NCBI GenBank assembly: GCA_902406135.1
Contig: CABPCX010000049.1
Span: forward strand, 1-9,418
Length of the DNA: 9,418 bases
Source of the DNA: an uncultured Eubacteriales bacterium
GTDB taxonomy: Bacteria > Bacillota > Clostridia > Lachnospirales > Anaerotignaceae
Direction of reading: 5' to 3'
Part shown: one piece after another, positions 5,128 to 9,418 of the stretch
Layout: each line of letters opens with the position of its first letter
Position numbering within the stretch: the first letter of the stretch is position 1
Notes under the pieces: generated by a model
Told to the model about the DNA's origin: nothing
Databases searched by the model: none
The model's input: the letters and a program-made list of their open reading frames with translations, nothing else
Translations under genes and position numbers: made by a program

Positions 5128-5316
5128 TTATCTTATTTGCGGTATAATTCCCTTGAGACTGCAGAACTTTTCACATTCCTTTCTTGTTCCGCTCTTTAAG
5201 GTCTTTTCGCCGGCATATACCCCTATTGGCGTAATGTGCGTGTAGCTTATCACTTCCCAGTGTGTAAATATTATTCCGCAGCTGAACTCATGTCTTTTTT
5301 CGATTGTATAGATCAT
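5128..5316 (-). CDS. Small protein of unknown function (62 aa)
   Basis: No family recognised. It begins MIYTIEKRHEFSCGIIFTHWEV, is beta-rich through residue 40 and ends in a Cys-containing charged helix (TRKECEKFCSLKG). The layout suggests a small single-domain protein in which strands carry the conserved Trp/His. ATG at 5316 is preceded by AAGGGAGGGG, very similar to the site before the gene at 5107, so these two are likely translated at similar rates. It is the first gene after the Cro-like regulator and sits directly downstream of the operator copy at 5349-5367. Confidence 0.55.
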   Translation of the reverse strand: MIYTIEKRHEFSCGIIFTHWEVISYTHITPIGVYAGEKTLKSGTRKECEKFCSLKGIIPQIR

Positions 5317-5341
5317 TTTTCCGCCCCTCCCTTATGCGCTC

Positions 5342-5581
5342 TTAATTTAATTCGGTTAAACCGAAATCAAGAGGTAAAAAAATAATATTGTCATATTTTA
5401 TCCCATATATACCTTCAATTTTTCTTAAAACAGGTATATCAGGATAGCTTTTTCCTCTTTCATAATTTCTTAGTGTATCTGCACTAATTCCCAATTTTTT
5501 GGCCGCTTCTGCCTGTGTATATCCGTTCATTTCCCTTGCAACTTTCAATGTTACTTTCATATTTATTGGAATTGTACTCAT
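5342..5581 (-). CDS. XRE-family HTH regulator, Cro-like (79 aa)
   Basis: Residues 11-64 form an XRE/Cro helix-turn-helix: LKVAREMNGYTQAEAAKKLG, then ISADTLRNYERGKSYPDI, a typical second and recognition helix. The short length and the position as first gene of the operon divergent from the S24-type repressor make it the Cro-like partner of the switch. I chose the ATG at 5581 since AAAGGGGTG lies 5 nt upstream; the frame is open to 5632, but that start lies in the -35/operator zone and before the predicted transcription start. The last codons (DFGLTELN) are made of a copy of the switch operator (5349-5367). Expression should be driven by the promoter at 5604-5632. Confidence 0.85.
   Translation of the reverse strand: MSTIPINMKVTLKVAREMNGYTQAEAAKKLGISADTLRNYERGKSYPDIPVLRKIEGIYGIKYDNIIFLPLDFGLTELN
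5349..5367. promoter_or_regulatory. Operator copy O3 inside the 3' end of the Cro-like gene
   Basis: AATTCGGTTAAACCGAAAT differs at one position from the perfect palindrome O1 (5609-5627). It covers the last codons of the Cro-like gene and lies 33 nt upstream of the next start codon. Centres of O1 and O3 are 260 bp apart, a distance that could allow looping by a multimeric repressor or a roadblock to transcription. Confidence 0.65.
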
Positions 5582-5603
5582 TTTAACACCCCTTTCTTTT
5601 ATA

Positions 5604-5632
5604 ATAATAATTCGGTTAAACCGAATTGTCAA
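5604..5632 (-). promoter_or_regulatory. Early (Cro-side) promoter of the prophage
   Basis: On the minus strand: TTGACA (5627-5632), a 17-bp spacer and TATTAT (5604-5609). A perfect -35, ideal spacing and a 5/6 -10. The operator O1 exactly fills the spacer, so bound repressor must block RNA polymerase. Transcription should start near 5597, 16 nt before the ATG at 5581. Confidence 0.8.
5609..5627. promoter_or_regulatory. Operator O1, perfect 19-bp palindrome
   Basis: AATTCGGTTAAACCGAATT: 9-bp half sites around one central base. It sits between the -35 and -10 of the early promoter. The same half site recurs at 5639-5647 and 5349-5367. Confidence 0.8.
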
Positions 5633-5647
5633 CCGTTAAACCGAATT
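5631..5647. promoter_or_regulatory. Operator O2, one strong and one weak half site
   Basis: AACCGTTAAACCGAATT: the right half equals that of O1 and the left half is degenerate. It overlaps the -35 of the early promoter by 2 bp and ends 14 bp before the -35 of the repressor promoter, so it is placed to help repression and possibly to activate the repressor promoter. Confidence 0.6.
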
Positions 5648-5660
5648 ATTTATTTTTTTA

Positions 5661-5689
5661 TTGATTTTTTTCCGTTTTTACCATAGAAT
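5661..5689 (+). promoter_or_regulatory. Repressor (lysogeny) promoter
   Basis: TTGATT (5661-5666), 17-bp spacer, TAGAAT (5684-5689). Transcription would start near 5696, giving a leader of only about 13 nt that includes AGAGGTG before the ATG at 5709. Confidence 0.6.
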
Positions 5690-5708
5690 TAAGTAAAGAG
5701 GTGATAAC

Positions 5709-6335
5709 ATGGATAGTTTGGGAAACAAAAAAATAATGGCTAAAAATATAAGAAAATATATGCAGCTTAATAAAATAACTCAAACCGATATTTGTAAGAC
5801 ATTAAAAATACCTACTCCAACATTTTCGGACTGGGTAAACGCTAAAACCTACCCCAGGATTGACAAGATCGAATTAATGGCAAACTTCTTTGGTATTAAT
5901 AAATCAGATCTAGTTGAAGATAAACCAACTATATCTGTATCATCTGTTAAAATACCTGTACTTGGTTATGTAGCTGCAGGCCTTCCGTCTGACGCCATAG
6001 AAAATATTGTTGACTGGGAGGAGATCCCCCAGGCTATGGCCGATAAAGGAGAATACTTTGGACTTATAATTAACGGTGACAGTATGGAACCTAGGATCTG
6101 CAAAGGTGACGTTGTCATAGTTAAAAAACAGTCTGACGTTGAAAGTGGAGATATTGCGATTGTAATTGTCAACGGTGACGAAGGTACTTGTAAAAAGGTT
6201 ATTAAAAACCAAGCCGGTCTTAATCTCGTGTCTTTCAATCCAAAATATGAGCCAATATTTTATACTTGGGAAGAGGTCGAAAGCCTTCCCGTTGTTATAA
6301 ATGGAAAAGTTGTCGAATTAAGAGGTAAATTTTAA
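5709..6335 (+). CDS. Phage repressor, CI/LexA type with S24 peptidase domain (208 aa)
   Basis: Residues 10-69 are an XRE HTH domain (KITQTDICKTLKIPTPTFSD, then WVNAKTYPRIDKIELMANFF). Residues 83-205 are a LexA-like S24 self-cleaving domain: VLGYVAAGLP with cleavage expected between Ala90 and Gly91, the nucleophile Ser125 in NGDSMEP, and the general base Lys162 in GTCKKV, plus NPKYEP near the end. The combination gives a repressor that is inactivated by RecA-stimulated self-cleavage, so the prophage should be inducible by DNA damage. It is divergent from the Cro-like gene and likely binds the AATTCGG operators. The ATG at 5709 follows AGAGGTG. All catalytic residues are present, so it should be functional. 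Confidence 0.95.
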   Translation: MDSLGNKKIMAKNIRKYMQLNKITQTDICKTLKIPTPTFSDWVNAKTYPRIDKIELMANFFGINKSDLVEDKPTISVSSVKIPVLGYVAAGLPSDAIENIVDWEEIPQAMADKGEYFGLIINGDSMEPRICKGDVVIVKKQSDVESGDIAIVIVNGDEGTCKKVIKNQAGLNLVSFNPKYEPIFYTWEEVESLPVVINGKVVELRGKF

Positions 6336-6347
6336 AGAGGTGATATT

Positions 6348-7406
6348 ATGGGATTGTTTGGTTTATTTGGAAAGAAAAAAGATATATCAATTGAAAAACC
6401 CGTAGAGCTTGGTAATGTAATATTAGAAAACGTGGCCGATTTTCGAATGCAGTATCTTAATAATTATAAGAATAAATTTATGGCAATTGATTTTGAAACA
6501 TCAGGTTTAGATTATTTGACCGACAAAATTTTGGAAATAGGCGTTATTCTTTTTGAAAATGGAATAATTACTGATAGTTTTCATACTTATGTCGATCCTG
6601 GAATTAAAATAAACAGATATATCACTTCAATAAACGGAATAAATAATCGGACCATAAAAGGTGCGCCTAACGAAATAAACGCTTCAAAAATGCTATATGA
6701 ATTTTTGTCTAAATATTCAGCTAATGGTGTACCTTTAGTTGCTCATAATGCTGATTTTGACATGAGTTTTTTATCTGCTCTTTTTATACAAAATGGTATT
6801 GACTTTTCTTGCGAATATATCGATACGCTAGCAATTTCAAAAATCCTATGTGATTACAGGATAAAGGATCATAAATTAAACACTGTAGCAGAAAGCCTTT
6901 TAATAAAAAATGAGCATGCTCATAGCGCATTATGTGATGCTGAAACTTGCGGAAAAATATTTTTTAAGTTGATATCAAATTATCTTGCAACCAATCAAGA
7001 AGAATGGGATAGCTTAGGTTTGGAAAAACAATTATATGTGAAAAAAATATATAATTACTTAGAAGTATTAGAAGACGTGTATATGACATATAAACATGGC
7101 AAAAATACTTTGACTTTATTTTATTTGCTTGATGAACTGGTAACTATTAAATTTTTAAAAACAAAAACCTATGCTATTCTATCTCCTGAGTTGTATAAAT
7201 TAATTCCTAAAAATTTCGAATTGTCTAAAAACGGAGAAATTAAATATATACTCAACTCACTTGATGACTTAGAAGAAATAAAGGCAGCTATTATTAAAAA
7301 AGCTCAGAAAATTGATAAAGCTTTTTTTAATAAAGCTGAAGGCAATAGTATGAATAAATTTATTATGAGAGATGATTTTTTATATAGAAATCAGCCTATT
7401 ATATAA
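6348..7406 (+). CDS. DnaQ-like DEDDh 3'-5' exonuclease with unassigned C-terminal half (352 aa)
   Basis: Exonuclease domain, residues 43-212: ExoI FMAIDFETSGL (Asp48, Glu50), ExoII LVAHNADFDMSFL (Asp136) and ExoIII HAHSALCDAE (His192, Asp197), the full DEDDh set of DNA polymerase epsilon-type proofreading nucleases. The N-terminus is hydrophobic (MGLFGLFGKKKD). Residues 213-352 are helical, Lys-rich and match no domain I recognise. It is larger than a stand-alone DnaQ and has no polymerase near it. It begins 12 nt after the repressor stop with the same leader, TAAAGAGGTGATA, so it is co-transcribed with the repressor and expressed in the lysogen. It is visibly A+T-richer than the repressor, a hint of cargo origin. 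A role in superinfection immunity or defence is inference; a repair role is the alternative. Confidence 0.85.
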   Translation: MGLFGLFGKKKDISIEKPVELGNVILENVADFRMQYLNNYKNKFMAIDFETSGLDYLTDKILEIGVILFENGIITDSFHTYVDPGIKINRYITSINGINNRTIKGAPNEINASKMLYEFLSKYSANGVPLVAHNADFDMSFLSALFIQNGIDFSCEYIDTLAISKILCDYRIKDHKLNTVAESLLIKNEHAHSALCDAETCGKIFFKLISNYLATNQEEWDSLGLEKQLYVKKIYNYLEVLEDVYMTYKHGKNTLTLFYLLDELVTIKFLKTKTYAILSPELYKLIPKNFELSKNGEIKYILNSLDDLEEIKAAIIKKAQKIDKAFFNKAEGNSMNKFIMRDDFLYRNQPII

Positions 7407-7409
7407 AAT

Positions 7410-7437
7410 AAGCCCCCCTGCGCCAACAGGAAGGCTT
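7410..7437. terminator. Hairpin after the exonuclease gene
   Basis: AAGCC (7410-7414) with GGCTT (7433-7437) and, inside a 2x2 mismatch, CCTG (7417-7420) with CAGG (7427-7430), loop CGCCAA. On the plus strand it is followed by AAAA and not T, so termination of the repressor operon is uncertain; on the minus strand it is followed by ATTTTATAT and could stop antisense transcription. Confidence 0.35.
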
Positions 7438-7439
7438 AA

Positions 7440-7501
7440 AAGGTGGCGTCAAAAATGACACCGGAAATTGTATGCAAATATATTATAGCAGACGCCGCCT
7501 T
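7440..7501. repeat. 11-bp inverted repeat in the integrase leader
   Basis: AAGGTGGCGTC (7440-7450) and GACGCCGCCTT (7491-7501) are inverted copies with one mismatch (a G-U pair in RNA), 40 nt apart, followed by ATTTTTC and later T7. It may be a long terminator, or an RNA structure in the leader of the integrase gene. A weak promoter, ATGACA (7455-7460), 18 bp, TATATT (7479-7484), falls between the arms. Confidence 0.4.
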
Positions 7502-7543
7502 ATTTTTCTATACATTTTTTTAGAGAAAAAGGAGGCTTTTTTA

Positions 7544-8548
7544 ATGCAACGATTGCCAAAAGGAATGGGCAGCGTTTATAAGTTAAGCGGCAGCCGGCGC
7601 CGGCCTTATGCTGCCCGGATCCAAACCGGCCGCACGGAAGACGGCAAAGCAATTTATAAATTCATCGGATATTACGCGACACGTCAGGAGGCTTTAACTG
7701 CCCTTTTAGAGTACAACAAAAATCCTTATGATCTTACGGCTGCAGAAGTGACTATCGCCGATCTGTGGGATATATTCAAACAGCGTCGTTTTGATGTGCT
7801 ATCCGGCAGCGGGCATAACATATATAATGCCGCCTATAAGCATTTAAAACCATTCTGGGACACTCCTATAAAAGACTTAAAGACTTTTCATTTACAAAAT
7901 TTGATTGATAATATAGACCGCTCATGGCAGACTAAAGACCACGTTAAAACGCTTTTAAATCAGTTTTATGATCTAGCCTGTGAACTGGATATAATGGATA
8001 AAAACTATTCTAAATTTGTTAAAATAGGCCCTAAACCTCAATCAGAAAAACATAAAATTTTTACTCCGGAAGAGATCAAAACATTGTTTTCCTCTATTTT
8101 TGTTGAAGACATAGCGGACACTGTTTTAATGATGATATATAGCGGTATGCGCCCCTCTGAACTACTGACAGTACGAACTGAAAATATACACTTAGCAGAA
8201 AAGTATATTATAGGAGGCCTAAAAACTGCTGCCGGCAAAGATAGAGTTATTCCAATATCAGACAAAACTATGTCTCTTTTTGTCAAACGCTATAATGCAA
8301 ATAACACTTATTTAATTGATATGTCATATCAAGTTTATAGGAAACAATTTAATAAATTAATGCAGCGTTTAAACATGGATCATTTACCCCACGACGGAAG
8401 ACATACTTTTATTAGTATGGCAGATAGCGCCGGCGTAAATAAAACTATAATTAAATTAATAGTTGGACACGCTTCGCAGGACATCACAGAAAGAGTATAT
8501 ACACATAAGTTAATAGGCGAATTGATAGACGCTGTTAATGTAGTATGA
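7544..8548 (+). CDS. int: Tyrosine-recombinase integrase (334 aa)
   Basis: The protein has an arm-type DNA-binding N-terminus (GMGSVYKLSGSRRRPYAARI; residues 7-45), a core-binding domain (about 68-160) and a catalytic domain (172-334) with the complete set: Arg203 (SGMRPSEL), Lys227 (GLKTAAGK), His283 and Arg286 (LPHDGRHTF), His309 (VGHAS) and Tyr319 (RVYTH). It integrates and excises the phage by recombination between attP and attB. I chose the ATG at 7544 with AAGGAGG upstream; the frame is open from 7472 but the extra residues lack a ribosome site and do not fit the family. It is the last gene of the element on the plus strand, next to host coaX, so the attachment site should lie just downstream. 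All catalytic residues are present. Confidence 0.95.
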   Translation: MQRLPKGMGSVYKLSGSRRRPYAARIQTGRTEDGKAIYKFIGYYATRQEALTALLEYNKNPYDLTAAEVTIADLWDIFKQRRFDVLSGSGHNIYNAAYKHLKPFWDTPIKDLKTFHLQNLIDNIDRSWQTKDHVKTLLNQFYDLACELDIMDKNYSKFVKIGPKPQSEKHKIFTPEEIKTLFSSIFVEDIADTVLMMIYSGMRPSELLTVRTENIHLAEKYIIGGLKTAAGKDRVIPISDKTMSLFVKRYNANNTYLIDMSYQVYRKQFNKLMQRLNMDHLPHDGRHTFISMADSAGVNKTIIKLIVGHASQDITERVYTHKLIGELIDAVNVV

Positions 8549-8570
8549 TTAAACTTTTTGTTTATTAACC

Positions 8571-8592
8571 TTGTTACTTTATTGTTACTTTA
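8571..8592. repeat. Two tandem 11-bp repeats downstream of the integrase, candidate arm-type sites
   Basis: TTGTTACTTTA occurs twice head to tail (8571-8581 and 8582-8592), 22 nt after the integrase stop. Arm-type integrase binding sites are often short direct repeats of this length near attP, so this is a good candidate for part of the attachment region. Confidence 0.5.
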
Positions 8593-8630
8593 TCATTAAT
8601 TATATATCATTCTTAATCGTATTTAAAAAG

Positions 8631-8666
8631 CCTTAAACCTTGATTTTATGGGATTTAAGGTTTTTT
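8631..8666 (+). terminator. Terminator of the integrase gene
   Basis: CCTTAAA (8631-8637) pairs with TTTAAGG (8654-8660), or alternatively AAACCTT (8635-8641) with AAGGTTT (8657-8663); either hairpin is followed by a T6 run (8661-8666). It lies about 85 nt after the integrase stop. Confidence 0.6.
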
Positions 8667-8731
8667 AATTTTTTCTAAAATCGTTTAAAATTAATAAAGA
8701 CTTAATTTTTACCTCTCTAATTTTTTCTAAA
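8666..8731. repeat. 14-bp direct repeat in the presumed attachment region
   Basis: TAATTTTTTCTAAA at 8666-8679 and again at 8718-8731, 38 bp between copies. This A+T-rich stretch between integrase and coaX holds no gene. The repeat may be integrase arm sites or just low-complexity sequence; the att core itself cannot be identified without the other end of the element. Confidence 0.3.
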
Positions 8732-8767
8732 TTGGATTTTTTTATAAATCCAGCCACACCTGCCCAT

Positions 8768-8794
8768 AAAAAAGGAGACCGTAAACCGGTCTCC
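8768..8794 (-). terminator. Intrinsic terminator of coaX
   Basis: On the minus strand GGAGACCG, loop GTTTA, CGGTCTCC (8774-8794), a perfect 8-bp GC-rich stem, followed by T6 (8768-8773). It begins 13 nt past the coaX stop and marks the host side of the junction. Confidence 0.9.
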
Positions 8795-8807
8795 AAATAA
8801 ATCTTTA

Positions 8808-9418
8808 TTATTTTCTGTTCTTTTCCCAAAGTACTGCAAGGCCCTTAAGAAGAAGGTCAGGGTCATATTCCATTTCATGTCGGCAGTAAGGAACAATAAC
8901 ACATCCTACACCGCCTGTTGCAATGATTTTTGTTTTATATCCGAGCTCATCAAATACTCTGTCAGCAATTCCGTCCATCATAGCCGCATTTCCGTAAACA
9001 ATACCGCTCTTCATTGACTGTACAGTATTTTTTGCGATTGCTTTCTCAGGTGCTGAAAGCTCTATTCTGGGGAGCTTTGAACAGCATTCCGAAAGGGCGT
9101 TCATGGATATACATACTCCGGGAGCTATTATGCTTCCGATATAGCTTCCTTCTTTATCTATTATTGAACAGGTAGAAGCTGTTCCCATATCAAAAATTAT
9201 AAGGGGAGGCTCGTACTTGGCAAGGGCAGCTCCGGCGTCTACCAGCATATCCTCTCCTACCTTTTCAGGGTTGTCCATATCGATTTTTATTCCCATATCG
9301 ACATTCTTTCCTACAGTAAGGGCATCTTTTCCTGTAAGGGTTTTTATGGCCTTTTCTGCCCTGCCCGTTACAAAGGGAACTACCGAAGAAATGATACCGC
9401 CTTCAGGCTTAGGAGCAT
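8808..9418 (-). CDS. coaX: Type III pantothenate kinase, 5' end outside window
   Basis: About 202 C-terminal residues are visible of a family that is usually near 255, so some 50 are missing past the right edge. Family marks: GGIISSVVPFVTG, then IFDMGTASTCSIIDKEGSYI (phosphate-binding and catalytic region of the ASKHA fold), IIAPGVCISMNALSE, KLPRIEL, KNTVQSMKSGIVYGN, and TGGVG followed by DPDLLLKGL at the end. It phosphorylates pantothenate with ATP, the first step of coenzyme A synthesis, and is the only known type not inhibited by CoA. It is a host housekeeping gene with its own terminator and less A+T-rich than the prophage. The visible part shows no damage, so the phage has integrated beyond its 3' end without disrupting it. 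Confidence 0.93.
   Translation of the reverse strand, partial: APKPEGGIISSVVPFVTGRAEKAIKTLTGKDALTVGKNVDMGIKIDMDNPEKVGEDMLVDAGAALAKYEPPLIIFDMGTASTCSIIDKEGSYIGSIIAPGVCISMNALSECCSKLPRIELSAPEKAIAKNTVQSMKSGIVYGNAAMMDGIADRVFDELGYKTKIIATGGVGCVIVPYCRHEMEYDPDLLLKGLAVLWEKNRK

Noticed and set aside
5940..6238. Minus-strand open frames opposite the repressor
   Set aside because: They lie wholly within the S24 repressor, whose catalytic residues are all in the plus frame.
8733..8752. Inverted repeat TGGATTT / AAATCCA as a terminator or att core
   Set aside because: Short, A+T-rich, no T-run after the stem, and no second copy in the window to support an att core.
8717..8902. Minus-strand open frame across the coaX end
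   Set aside because: It overlaps the coaX coding end and its terminator in another frame and begins in A+T-rich non-coding DNA.
1..9418. CRISPR array, tRNA or rRNA genes, insertion sequences
   Set aside because: No regularly spaced repeats, no cloverleaf or rRNA-like sequence next to the integrase, and no transposase motifs were seen on either strand.

Overview
The window looks like the integrase end of a prophage next to a host chromosomal gene in a low-GC Firmicute, probably a Clostridia member (Lachnospiraceae/Oscillospiraceae type). This rests on A+T-rich sequence, strong AGGAGG-type ribosome sites, the phage protein families present, and a type III pantothenate kinase as the flanking gene. 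Genus cannot be called from the sequence.

Layout. (1) 1-5581, minus strand: an early operon of short, tightly packed and often overlapping genes. In transcription order it holds a Cro-like XRE regulator, two tiny proteins, a HTH protein, a frameshifted winged-helix-like protein, a DUF3846 protein, small conserved phage proteins, a 53-aa membrane protein, a beta-class DNA methyltransferase, two zinc-ribbon proteins, a conserved 197-aa protein, a frameshifted MT-A70 adenine methyltransferase, an 86-aa protein and the start of a rolling-circle-type Rep protein. One 49-aa gene (4776-4925) faces the other way. (2) 5582-5708: the genetic switch, with divergent promoters and two operator copies; a third operator copy sits in the 3' end of the Cro-like gene. 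(3) 5709-7406, plus strand: a lysogeny operon of an S24-type (CI/LexA-like) repressor followed 12 nt later by a DnaQ-like DEDDh exonuclease with an unassigned C-terminal half. (4) 7544-8548: tyrosine integrase, then an A+T-rich stretch with direct repeats and a terminator that is likely the attachment region. (5) 8768-9418: host coaX (5' end outside the window) with its own strong terminator.

How it works together (inference): the repressor binds the AATTCGG-type operators, shuts off the minus-strand early promoter and allows its own transcription. The exonuclease would be made in the lysogen along with the repressor, which is where prophages often carry superinfection-exclusion or defence genes. 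After induction (RecA-type self-cleavage at Ala90-Gly91), the early operon supplies methylases and Rep. Two genes, MT-A70 and the winged-helix-like gene, each need a single -1 shift to be full length, so the element is either decaying, contains indel errors, or uses slippage.

The best candidates for something undescribed are the repressor-exonuclease pair, the operator copy inside the end of the Cro-like gene, and the solitary opposite-strand microgene with a palindrome at its promoter.
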